A DNA stretch of 64,000 nucleotides, taken from contig JBGAJM010000001.1 of NCBI GenBank assembly GCA_044224925.1, positions 682,001 to 746,000 on the forward strand, given 5' to 3'. This DNA comes from Kapaibacterium sp044224925. Its GTDB lineage: Bacteria; Bacteroidota; Ignavibacteria; Kapaibacteriales; Kapaibacteriaceae. How positions within the stretch are numbered: the first letter of the stretch is position 1; each line of letters opens with the position of its first letter. The notes under the pieces were generated by a model. The model saw only the letters and a list, made by a program, of their open reading frames with translations, did no database searches and was not told the DNA's origin. Shown piece after piece: positions 40,917 to 48,916 of this stretch. A program made the translations under genes and the position numbers.

Positions 40917-42965
40917 TCAGTATGCGAGCAGTGCGCGGAGCTGTTGTTCGATCTCCGTGGTGTTCGGGATCACAACATCCATCATGCCCTTGTTGTACGG
41001 GATCGGAACATCCGGCGTTGCAAGGCGCACCACCGGTGCATCGAGATGCGTGAAGGCTTCCTTCATGATCTCCGACGAGATCTCTGCACCGAATCCGCAC
41101 GTGATCGTGTCCTCGTGCAAGACCATACAGCGCGATGTGCGACGAACACTGTTCACCACCGTCTCGCGATCCCACGGCACGATCGTGCGCAGATCGATGA
41201 TCTCGATGTCCTCCTGCATGGCCTCGACCACTCCCTTGGCGCGGTGGACCATCTCTCCCCAACACACGATCGTTGCACGCGATCCGCTGCGAACGATGTT
41301 CGCAACGCCGAACGGCAACACGTATTGATCGCCGGGATAGACACCGCGACCCGGCATCGTGTCCTGAATGGCACGATGTTCGAGGAAGAACGTCGGATCG
41401 TTGCCGCGCAACGCGGTGCGCAACAATCCCACAGCATCTTGTGCATTCGATGGCATGGCAACACGCCAGCCGATCGTGTGGGCGAAGATCGACTCGCCGC
41501 TTACGCTATGCCATGGATCGCCCGTGCGCTTGGAGAATCCAACAGGAATGCGCAACACCATCGGTGCGGCGAAGTCGCCATTGGTACGCCATCGCAAGGT
41601 GCCGCAATCGTTGATCTGTTCGGTGGCGGGATCGAGGTACTTGCGGAACTGGATCTCGGGAACGGGAACGAGTCCGGCCATGGCCATACCGACGGCACGA
41701 CCGATGATGCCCTCTTCGCTGAGCGACGTGTCGAAGACGCGGTCCGCACCATGCTTGATCTGCAGGTCAACGGTCGCTCCATGCACGCCACCCTTCACAC
41801 CAACATCTTCACCAAAGACGAGGACGCGCGGATTGTTGGCAAGCTCGTAGTCGAGCGTGCGCTTGACAGCTTCGATCAGGTTCACCCTGCCGCCTTGCTC
41901 CTCTATCGCACCTGTTGCCGGCAAGGGCTCAATGCCTTCGCTCATCATCCCGCCGTGGAGAGCAGGCTTTCCGTCGAAGAACACATGACCGAAGGCGTCC
42001 GATGGATCGGGTTCCGGTTGCGCAACAGCAGCGTCAGCAGCGGCGCGTACGTCAGCTTCCGCATTCGCAACGAATTCGTCCCACTGTTCCGCCGTCATGT
42101 ATTTCTTGCGCTCAAAGAAGTCCTTGAGCTTTCCAAGCGGATCTCTCGCCTCTTCGTCGGCGCGCTGTTCCTTGGTCTTGTACGATTGATTGTCGGCTCC
42201 CGAGTGTCCGCACAACCGCGGCACGCGCACGCGCATCAGCACAGGCGAGCGGCCTTCGCGCACATGGTCGATGGCCTTCGAGATCATCCGGTCCGCTTCG
42301 TCGGGATTACTGCCATCCACTTCGACGATGCGAAGGTTGGCAAAGGAGGCAAGGTTGGCGGCGATGTTCCCACCCGGTGTTTGGAACGAGCCCGGAACGG
42401 AGATGCCGAACTGATTGTCCTCGATGAAGAACATCATCGGAAGTTTCTGCGTGGTGGCGATCGTGAGCGCTGCCCAGAAACCGTTCGTGGCCACCGAGCC
42501 GTCACCACCGAGTGCAACGGCGATGGCGCCGGACCACGAAGGATCGTTCATCACGGTGGTGCGATACTTGATGGCCTGCGCCCATCCGATGGCCGGTGTG
42601 TACTGCGCACCAACATCGCCCGAGGCGGGCAACACGGTGACGCCGTTCCGATTCGGCAAGTGATGGACCACGCCGATGTCACGTCCGCCGTTGCGACTGC
42701 CAGCGCGTGCAAGCGGACCTGCAAAGCCCTCTTCAAGGGTCATGCCGGCGGCGAGTACGAACGGACGTGAGCGATAGTACACGGTGGCACCATCATGTCC
42801 GTGCCGAAGTGCACGACCAAGAATGATCTGTGCAAGCTCATGTCCGCGTGCAGAGAATTGATAGGTGACCTTGCCCGATGGTGCAAGATCCGTCTCTTCG
42901 ATGATGTCCATTGTGCGCGAAGCGATCAGCGTTCGCGCAACGTCGAGCCATTCGTTTTTTGTCAT
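40917..42965 (-). CDS. Fused alpha-beta E1 component of a 2-oxoacid dehydrogenase (branched-chain type)
   Basis: A 682-residue protein joining both E1 subunits. Residues ~1-320 are E1 alpha, with the thiamine diphosphate motif 'GGDGSVATNGFW...EDNQFG' and the regulatory-loop-like 'CGHSGADNQSY'; a linker rich in Ala/Glu follows (~310-340); residues ~350-680 are E1 beta ('LIEAVKRTLDYELANNPRVLVFGEDVG', 'EGIIGRAVGMAMAGLVPVPEIQF'). It decarboxylates a branched-chain 2-oxoacid, or pyruvate, and passes the acyl group to lipoyl-E2. Its partners E3 and the lipoylation enzyme LipB are encoded at 59-61 kb. A TAACTTTG box ends 6 bases before the ATG. Confidence 0.88.
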   Translation of the reverse strand: MTKNEWLDVARTLIASRTMDIIEETDLAPSGKVTYQFSARGHELAQIILGRALRHGHDGATVYYRSRPFVLAAGMTLEEGFAGPLARAGSRNGGRDIGVVHHLPNRNGVTVLPASGDVGAQYTPAIGWAQAIKYRTTVMNDPSWSGAIAVALGGDGSVATNGFWAALTIATTQKLPMMFFIEDNQFGISVPGSFQTPGGNIAANLASFANLRIVEVDGSNPDEADRMISKAIDHVREGRSPVLMRVRVPRLCGHSGADNQSYKTKEQRADEEARDPLGKLKDFFERKKYMTAEQWDEFVANAEADVRAAADAAVAQPEPDPSDAFGHVFFDGKPALHGGMMSEGIEPLPATGAIEEQGGRVNLIEAVKRTLDYELANNPRVLVFGEDVGVKGGVHGATVDLQIKHGADRVFDTSLSEEGIIGRAVGMAMAGLVPVPEIQFRKYLDPATEQINDCGTLRWRTNGDFAAPMVLRIPVGFSKRTGDPWHSVSGESIFAHTIGWRVAMPSNAQDAVGLLRTALRGNDPTFFLEHRAIQDTMPGRGVYPGDQYVLPFGVANIVRSGSRATIVCWGEMVHRAKGVVEAMQEDIEIIDLRTIVPWDRETVVNSVRRTSRCMVLHEDTITCGFGAEISSEIMKEAFTHLDAPVVRLATPDVPIPYNKGMMDVVIPNTTEIEQQLRALLAY

Positions 42966-42971
42966 AGGCTA

Positions 42972-42979
42972 CAAAGTTA
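42972..42979 (-). promoter_or_regulatory. -7 element directly before the E1 gene
   Basis: Minus-strand TAACTTTG matches TAnnTTTG and ends 6 bases before the ATG at 42965, which would give a nearly leaderless mRNA. No TTG at the expected -33 place. Confidence 0.5.
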
Positions 42980-42999
42980 CGAGGTGGCGCCATTTTCGG

Positions 43000-43007
43000 T
43001 AGATTTG
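43000..43007 (+). promoter_or_regulatory. -7 element of the T9SS cargo-glyA unit
   Basis: TAGATTTG matches TAnnTTTG; TTA (42977-42979) stands 20 bases upstream in place of TTG. It is 31 bases before the ATG at 43039, in a 73-base divergent spacer shared with the E1 promoter. Confidence 0.5.
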
Positions 43008-43038
43008 ATGCTGAACACTTATTCTCCGAGGGTTTCCC

Positions 43039-43953
43039 ATGAAGGTTCTTTTCTCGTTCGTGATCGTGCTCATTCTGGCCTCGTCGACCGCGTATTCGCA
43101 GCTCGTCTCGGGCTATTTGCCGAAGGACTGCCAGGCCTCTGCGATCACAGCCGCCAAGAAGATCGCTGCTGACGCAGAACTCATCGGCATCGCCACGTTC
43201 AAGGCCAGCATTCCTGTGGCCACAACGACCATCGACGTTGGCATGAATCTTACCGACGGGAAGTCGACGGCCTGGGCCTACCTCTTCCATTCGGTCAGCA
43301 AGGACACGATCCTGATCAGTCCGTTCATCCGCCTCCTGGGCTCGTGTACGGCCATCGACATACCGGCAGGAACGGCGCCCGGCGATTTCGGTCCCGGCGA
43401 TCTTGGCCTCGGTCAACTGCCCGCCACCTACCTTCAAGGGACGGCCCTTCTCACGGCCCTTGGCAAGGATGGAGACTACGACACCTATCATAAGGCCAAT
43501 CCCGACAGTATGCCGCAATTCACGGTCTTGAGCACGGCCGTCGACGCTGTGCTCGACTTCCCTGCAGGAACGCCCTTCTGGACCATCTCATGGCAAGGAG
43601 CAGGGCAGCAAGGTGAGGGCGGGCTGACGTGTTTCGTGCATGCAGAGACCGGACAGACGATCTGTATCGGACTCCCTACCTCGGTGCAGGAAGACCCGTT
43701 CACGGCCGGCGTCACCGTGATGCCGAACCCCGCGCGTGATGTGATGACCGTGTCGATCCCGTTGGAGTGGACCGGACGGAACGTGACCATGGACATCGTC
43801 GACCAAGTGGGAACCGTTGTCTCCACATCGACGTTCACAGCGTCGGCACCGATGCTCATCGCGTCGACATCTACCCTTGCCAGTGGACCCTATATCATTC
43901 GGTTGCGTCAGAACGGACAATTGGTTCAGCGCAACGTTGTACTTGTGAAGTGA
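43039..43953 (+). CDS. Secreted protein with T9SS type A sorting domain, unknown function
   Basis: A 304-residue exported protein. Signal peptide at 1-21 ending 'STAYSQ'; a middle domain of ~200 residues that I do not recognise, with the Gly/Pro-rich segment 'APGDFGPGDLGLGQLP'; and a C-terminal ~75-residue T9SS sorting domain with 'VMPNPARDVMTVSIP', 'MDIVDQVGTVV', and 'ASGPYIIRL' before a basic end. The CTD directs export through T9SS and usually cleavage by PorU (encoded at 55-59 kb). It sits 7 bases before glyA and may share its transcript. Confidence 0.82.
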   Translation: MKVLFSFVIVLILASSTAYSQLVSGYLPKDCQASAITAAKKIAADAELIGIATFKASIPVATTTIDVGMNLTDGKSTAWAYLFHSVSKDTILISPFIRLLGSCTAIDIPAGTAPGDFGPGDLGLGQLPATYLQGTALLTALGKDGDYDTYHKANPDSMPQFTVLSTAVDAVLDFPAGTPFWTISWQGAGQQGEGGLTCFVHAETGQTICIGLPTSVQEDPFTAGVTVMPNPARDVMTVSIPLEWTGRNVTMDIVDQVGTVVSTSTFTASAPMLIASTSTLASGPYIIRLRQNGQLVQRNVVLVK

Positions 43954-43960
43954 GGAACGA

Positions 43961-45364
43961 ATGTATTCATCAGTAAAGCATACCGACCCGGAACTCTACC
44001 ACGCACTTGCGGGCGAGTATGAACGCCAACGCGACAAGATCGAGTTGATCGCCAGTGAGAACTTCACATCGCTCTCCGTGATGGAAGCACAAGGCAGTAT
44101 CCTCACCAACAAGTATGCAGAAGGGTATCCCGGAAAGCGATACTACGGTGGATGCGAATGGGTGGATGTTGCCGAACAGTTGGCCATCGATCGGTTGAAG
44201 GAGTTGTTCGGTGCCGAGTATGCGAACGTTCAGCCGCACTCGGGATCGAGTGCGAACATGGCCGTCTACTTCACGTATCTGCAGCATGGCGATACGGTGT
44301 TGGGCATGGACCTTTCGCAAGGCGGACACTTGACACATGGTTCTCCGGTGAACTTCTCCGGCAAGTTCTACAACTTCATCGGCTATGGTCTGGATCCCGT
44401 GACGCAACGTATCGACTTCAATGCCGTGGAAGATCTTGCAAAGAAGCATCGTCCGAAGATGATCACCGTGGGCGCCTCGGCGTATTCACGCGAGATCGAC
44501 TTCGCAGCCTTCCGTCAGATCGCCGATTCCGTTGGTGCCTTCCTCATGGCCGACATCGCACACCCAGCGGGTCTGATCGCCAAAGGAAAGCTGATGAGTC
44601 CGGTGCAGTACTGCGACGTGGTGACGAGCACCACGCACAAGACCTTGCGCGGTCCGCGCGGTGGTCTGATCATGCTGGGCAAGAACGTCGAGAATCCGTT
44701 CGGTCAAGTCGCCCCAAAGAGTGGCCGCACGAAGCTGATGGGCGAGCTCATCGACTCGTGGGTGATGCCCGGTATTCAGGGTGGACCGCTCATGCATGTG
44801 ATCGCCGCCAAGGCCGTGGCCTTCGGCGAGTGCTTGACGGATGCCTTCGGCACCTACACGGAACAAGTGATCAAGAATGCTTCTGCCTTTGCCGACGAGA
44901 TGATGAAGATGGACTATCAGGTGATCTCCGGTGGAACGGACAATCACTTGATGCTCATCGATCTTCGCAACAAGAACGTCACCGGCAAAGCCGCCGAGAT
45001 CGCCATGGATGCATCGGGCATCACGTGCAACAAGAATGCCGTTCCGAACGATACGCAACCACCGCTCGTCACCTCAGGCATTCGCCTTGGTACGGCGGCC
45101 ATGACGTCACGCGGAATGGATGAAGATGATATGCGACACATCGCACGGTTGGTCGACCGTGTGATCACGAACGTTGGAAATGCAGATGTGTATGCGGCCG
45201 TCAAGGAAGACGTCAAGCACTTCTGCCGTCAGTTCCCGTTGTATCCAACGTTGAATGCGTCCACCGACGAGGTCGGAAAGCGCATCGGCGAAACGATCGA
45301 CGATGCGATGCGCTCCGTGGAAGAAGTCGTGAAGAGTGTCGTCGACGAGGTCAAGAACATCTAG
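43961..45364 (+). CDS. glyA: Serine hydroxymethyltransferase
   Basis: A 467-residue PLP enzyme that interconverts serine and glycine with tetrahydrofolate. Markers: 'IELIASENFTS' near residue 30, 'NKYAEGYPGKRYYGGCE', 'HPAGLIAKG', and the PLP lysine K227 in 'TSTTHKTLRGPRGG'. It is slightly longer than E. coli GlyA (417), with an insert near residue 125-145 and a longer C-terminus, as in several Bacteroidota enzymes. It overlaps the convergent tsaD by 4 bases. Confidence 0.96.
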   Translation: MYSSVKHTDPELYHALAGEYERQRDKIELIASENFTSLSVMEAQGSILTNKYAEGYPGKRYYGGCEWVDVAEQLAIDRLKELFGAEYANVQPHSGSSANMAVYFTYLQHGDTVLGMDLSQGGHLTHGSPVNFSGKFYNFIGYGLDPVTQRIDFNAVEDLAKKHRPKMITVGASAYSREIDFAAFRQIADSVGAFLMADIAHPAGLIAKGKLMSPVQYCDVVTSTTHKTLRGPRGGLIMLGKNVENPFGQVAPKSGRTKLMGELIDSWVMPGIQGGPLMHVIAAKAVAFGECLTDAFGTYTEQVIKNASAFADEMMKMDYQVISGGTDNHLMLIDLRNKNVTGKAAEIAMDASGITCNKNAVPNDTQPPLVTSGIRLGTAAMTSRGMDEDDMRHIARLVDRVITNVGNADVYAAVKEDVKHFCRQFPLYPTLNASTDEVGKRIGETIDDAMRSVEEVVKSVVDEVKNI

Positions 45365-46365
45365 TCGACCGCGCGCAATGCATGCGCTGCTATCGTGAAG
45401 GAATGGTCCATCGGACGATGTCCTTCACGATAGCGGTGAGCGGCCAGGAAGCCGATCATCGCTGCATTGTCCACGCAATACGCGGCGCGAGGCGCCACCG
45501 ATCGGATCGATCGCTTTGCGCACTCCACCGACATGCGAGCACGGAGTTCGGAGTTCGCACTCACTCCCCCGGCAACGACCACAGCACGTACATCATGTTC
45601 GCGCGCTGCCTTCATGGTCTTGCTCACCAACACATCGACGATCGCGCGCTGCACCGATGCACACACATCGTTGATCGGCGCATCCGGATGATCGCGCAGA
45701 TAGTAGCGCACCGACGTTTTCAATCCGCTGAACGAGAAGTTGTACGTGCCATCGTGCATGAGTCCGCGCGGGAAGGCAATGGCATCGGGATCACCCTGCT
45801 TTGCGAGTCGATCCACGTGCGGACCTCCGGGATAGCCCAGTCCGACGAGCTTCGCCACCTTATCGAACGCTTCCCCTGCAGCATCGTCACGCGTCGATCC
45901 CAACACTTCATAGGAGTGAAGTGAACGCAACAAGACGATGCTTGTATGTCCACCACTCACCACCAAACAAATGGCGGGAAAGCCGAGCGATGGATCTTCG
46001 AGATGTCCCGAGTACATGTGCGCTTCGATGTGATGCACCGGAAAGATCGGAATGCCCAGTCGCATGGACAGACCCTTGGCGAAGTGCGAGCCCACGATGA
46101 GCGACCCGGGAAGACCGGGGCCATAGGTGACGGCAATGGCATCGAGGTCGGCCGTAGTGCACTTCGCTTCGAGGAGCGCCGCTTGGACGATGGGCGCAAT
46201 GCCCTTCACATGCTCGCGCGAGGCAAGCTCCGGAACGATGCCGCCATAGTGATCGTGAATGTCTTGCGACGAGATCACATTGCTCAACACATCGAGTCCA
46301 CGCAAGACCGATGCCGCCGTATCATCACACGATGTCTCGATGGCGAGGATCACAGGTTCAGACAT
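45361..46365 (-). CDS. tsaD: tRNA N6-adenosine threonylcarbamoyltransferase
   Basis: A 334-residue TsaD that makes t6A37 in ANN-decoding tRNAs. It begins 'ILAIETSCDDTAASVL' and carries the metal motif 'HHIEAHMYSG' near residue 110 plus 'VVSGGHTSIVLL' and 'VVVAGGVSANSELR'. It overlaps cinA by 8 bases and is third in a peroxiredoxin-cinA-tsaD run. Confidence 0.96.
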   Translation of the reverse strand: MSEPVILAIETSCDDTAASVLRGLDVLSNVISSQDIHDHYGGIVPELASREHVKGIAPIVQAALLEAKCTTADLDAIAVTYGPGLPGSLIVGSHFAKGLSMRLGIPIFPVHHIEAHMYSGHLEDPSLGFPAICLVVSGGHTSIVLLRSLHSYEVLGSTRDDAAGEAFDKVAKLVGLGYPGGPHVDRLAKQGDPDAIAFPRGLMHDGTYNFSFSGLKTSVRYYLRDHPDAPINDVCASVQRAIVDVLVSKTMKAAREHDVRAVVVAGGVSANSELRARMSVECAKRSIRSVAPRAAYCVDNAAMIGFLAAHRYREGHRPMDHSFTIAAHALRAVD

Positions 46366-47617
46366 CGTCGTCCACTCCCTGCATCATGCGCCATAGCATG
46401 GCAAGTGCGGCGGCCACACTGCGTTCGCGATTGTTCCGACGGTCGGGTCCGAATCGGTGCAGCTTCGTGATCGTCCGTGTTGGACCTGCGATCCCGATCC
46501 ATACGGTGCCCACGGGCTTCTCGTCGGTGCCGCCATCCGGTCCGGCCACACCCGTGATCCCAATGCCATAGGTGGTCCCGAACCGAGCACGCACACCATC
46601 GCACATCTGACGAGCGACCACATCGCTTACGGCGCCGAACGATGCAATGTCGGCGGCCGACACACCAAGTTCACGGACCTTCACGGCATTGCTGTACGAC
46701 AGGATCCCGCCTTCGAAGTATGCGCTACTGCCGGCAACATCCGTGAACGCCGCACCAAGCATGCCGCCCGTGCACGACTCGGCCACTGCCACCGTGCCGC
46801 CTTGCTCCTTCAGGAGCTCGCCAACACGCATGGCCAACGATATTGCACCGGTGCCGTAGATCCACCGTCCTGCTCGTTCCTGCAGATAGGCCTCGACGCG
46901 GTCGAGCTCACGCACGCGTTCCTCATGCGTCCGCCCGTGTGCGCCGATGCGCAACCGAACGCCAAAGGCATTCGGAAGGAAGGCAAGGCTGCAGCCATGG
47001 AGGAAGGTGGCAGGGTCGCCAAGACGATCGGCCAGGTAGGCTTCCGGAATACCGGTGGAATACAGCGTGCGATATTCCCACGACGGTTCATTGCGTTCCT
47101 CGAGCATGCGCTGCAGATACGGGATCACGTGCTGACGCATCAGTCCCTTCATCTCGTCGGGAACGCCGGGCAGTGAGATCACGACGATGCCGTCGCGATC
47201 GAAGAGCATACCCGGTGCCGTGCCCAACGGATTGTCGAGCTTGCGACAGGTCGAGGGAAGCATGGCCTGCTGCGCATTGCGGTCGGAGAGTTCTCTGCCA
47301 CGCATCTGCATCCAAGCACGTAGATGCTCGAGCCATTCGCGATCTTCCACGAGCGTGTCGTGGAAGTACGAGGTGAGCACGGCCTTCGTGATGTCGTCGT
47401 GTGTTGGACCGAGTCCACCCGTGAGGATCAGCACCGAGGCCTGTGCACGTAGTCGATCGAGTTCATCGATCAACGCTTGTGCATCATCACCAATGGTGGA
47501 CTGCGCCACGACGGTGCAACCGATGGCGGTGCACTCCTCGGCGATGAAGGCGGCATTTGAATTCACGATCTGACCGATCAGTAACTCATCGCCGATGGTG
47601 ATGATAGCAGCGTTCAT
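46358..47617 (-). CDS. cinA: CinA: nicotinamide mononucleotide deamidase with MoCF-like domain
   Basis: A 419-residue CinA. The N-terminal MoCF-like half (~1-170) has 'IITIGDELLIGQIVNSNAA' and 'LTGGLGPTHDDIT'; the C-terminal deamidase half (~255-415) has 'VAVAESCTGGMLGAAFTDV' and 'GITGVAGPDGGTDEKPVGTV'. It recycles NMN to nicotinate mononucleotide and the N-terminal part acts on ADP-ribose. It lies 8 bases after the peroxiredoxin gene. Confidence 0.95.
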   Translation of the reverse strand: MNAAIITIGDELLIGQIVNSNAAFIAEECTAIGCTVVAQSTIGDDAQALIDELDRLRAQASVLILTGGLGPTHDDITKAVLTSYFHDTLVEDREWLEHLRAWMQMRGRELSDRNAQQAMLPSTCRKLDNPLGTAPGMLFDRDGIVVISLPGVPDEMKGLMRQHVIPYLQRMLEERNEPSWEYRTLYSTGIPEAYLADRLGDPATFLHGCSLAFLPNAFGVRLRIGAHGRTHEERVRELDRVEAYLQERAGRWIYGTGAISLAMRVGELLKEQGGTVAVAESCTGGMLGAAFTDVAGSSAYFEGGILSYSNAVKVRELGVSAADIASFGAVSDVVARQMCDGVRARFGTTYGIGITGVAGPDGGTDEKPVGTVWIGIAGPTRTITKLHRFGPDRRNNRERSVAAALAMLWRMMQGVDDDV

Positions 47618-47625
47618 GGTGTGTC

Positions 47626-48249
47626 TTAGAGATCGCGTTTCATAAGGTAGAAGTCAACGGTCTCGTACCCCATGGTGGCCCGCTCTTCAATGTCCTTCAA
47701 CGTCTTCGGCGCCGGTACGATCACCTTCTGGCCTTCCAGCCAATTCACGGGCAGTGCGCACTTATGGGCATCGGCTGTTTGCAGGGCAACGAGCACGCGT
47801 TTGATCTCTGCCATGTTCCGACCAACGTTGAGCGGATAGTACATGATCAGGCGGATGGTGCGCTTGGGATCGATGAAAAAGACGGCGCGGACGGTGGCTG
47901 TCTCGCTTTCGCCCGGATGGAGCATTCCATAGAGCTGGGAGACGTTCATGCCAATGTCGGCCACGATGGGAAACTGCATCGACACACCGAGCTTCTCCTT
48001 CACATTCTGCACCCAGGCAACATGCGAATGGATACTGTCGATGCTGATGCCAATGAGCTTCGTGCCATGCGCATCGAAGAAGGCCTGTTCCTTGGCGAAC
48101 TCGGAGAGTTCCGTGGTGCACACCGGTGTGAAATCCGCGGGGTGCGAGAACATGACCACCCAACTGTTGTTGGCATAGTCGGAGAACTGCAGTGGGCCAA
48201 TGGTGGTGGTGGCCGAAAAGTCGGGTGCGGTGTCACCGATACGTGGCAT
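47626..48249 (-). CDS. 1-Cys peroxiredoxin (Prx6 type)
   Basis: A 207-residue peroxiredoxin. The peroxidatic Cys44 is in 'SHPADFTPVCTTELSEF', and the long C-terminal arm with 'LPVNWLEGQKVIVP' is typical of Prx6-type enzymes, which reduce peroxides with an external thiol. A further cysteine lies in 'DAHKCALPVNW', where relatives usually have a small residue, so a resolving cysteine is possible. The ATG at 48247-48249 is preferred over the GTG one codon upstream, because AAGGAG lies six bases before it. Confidence 0.93.
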   Translation of the reverse strand: MPRIGDTAPDFSATTTIGPLQFSDYANNSWVVMFSHPADFTPVCTTELSEFAKEQAFFDAHGTKLIGISIDSIHSHVAWVQNVKEKLGVSMQFPIVADIGMNVSQLYGMLHPGESETATVRAVFFIDPKRTIRLIMYYPLNVGRNMAEIKRVLVALQTADAHKCALPVNWLEGQKVIVPAPKTLKDIEERATMGYETVDFYLMKRDL

Positions 48250-48284
48250 CACGAACTCCTTCGAAAAAAAACTGGTGATGAACG

Positions 48285-48319
48285 AAAAAAGGGACTCACG
48301 ATGTCGCGAGTCCCCTTTT
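48285..48319 (-). terminator. Terminator after rplS
   Basis: Arms GGGACTC (48291-48297) and GAGTCCC (48308-48314) with a 10-base loop; on the minus strand the stem is followed by a T run (the A run at 48285-48290). It also has T's on the plus side. It separates rplS from the peroxiredoxin run. Confidence 0.85.
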
Positions 48320-48343
48320 GTAGCTTCAACGTGATCGACCGCC

Positions 48344-48727
48344 TTACGACAGTTTTTGACGGATCTTCTTCTCCGACATTCCTCGGAGATAGTAGAGCTT
48401 GGCGCGACGCACCGTACCGCTCTTCAAGACCGTCATCGACTGGATGATCGGGGAGTGGACCGGGAAGATCCGCTCAACACCAACACCATTCGAGATCTTG
48501 CGTACGCGAAACGTTTCGTTCATTCCCGAGCCGCGACGTGCGATCACGACGCCCTGGAAATTCTGGATACGCTCTTTTTCACCTTCGATCACACGCACAG
48601 CGATCTTCACTGTGTCGCCTGGACGGAAGGAAGGCATTTCTGGCGAGAGTTCGCCGGCCTTGGCCTTACGCATTTCGAAGGCTTCGGCCTTCGTGATCGT
48701 TTCGATCTGTTTGAGTTCTTTTACCAC
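48344..48727 (-). CDS. rplS: Ribosomal protein L19
   Basis: A 127-residue bL19. Landmarks are 'FRPGDTVKIAVRVIEGEKERIQ', 'FQGVVIARRGSGMNETFRVRKIS', 'GVGVERIFPVHSP' and 'GTVRRAKLYYLRGMSEK'. It sits at the 50S/30S interface. It is transcribed alone here between its own promoter and terminator; the usual partners rpsP, rimM and trmD are not adjacent. Confidence 0.97.
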   Translation of the reverse strand: MVKELKQIETITKAEAFEMRKAKAGELSPEMPSFRPGDTVKIAVRVIEGEKERIQNFQGVVIARRGSGMNETFRVRKISNGVGVERIFPVHSPIIQSMTVLKSGTVRRAKLYYLRGMSEKKIRQKLS

Positions 48728-48760
48728 GTCATTAGCTCCGTATGCTTCAATTCAGGAAGG

Positions 48761-48791
48761 CAAAGATACGGGGTGGGGAGATTCCATGCAA
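48761..48791 (-). promoter_or_regulatory. rplS promoter, Bacteroidota type
   Basis: Minus-strand -7 TATCTTTG (48761-48768) and -33 TTG (48789-48791), spacer exactly 20 bases, 33 bases before the rplS ATG. The rest of the 189-base spacer up to the EF-G-like gene shows no further feature except a GGAGAGG ribosome site for the latter. Confidence 0.75.
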
Positions 48792-48916
48792 GTGCGTTTG
48801 TTGATTGGGTTTTCCCCCGTTTGACCGGCCCCCCTCCCGCCTATGACACTTCTCATGTCCATCGCATTTGAATTTTCGTATGTTCATATCCGAAATACAC
48901 CGTACACGGAGAGGTC

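Noticed and set aside
40848..42770. Plus-strand open frame of 640 codons opposite the E1 gene
   Set aside because: It is antisense to a gene with clear thiamine-enzyme motifs, is rich in Arg/His and has no known domain; GC-rich codon periodicity explains it.
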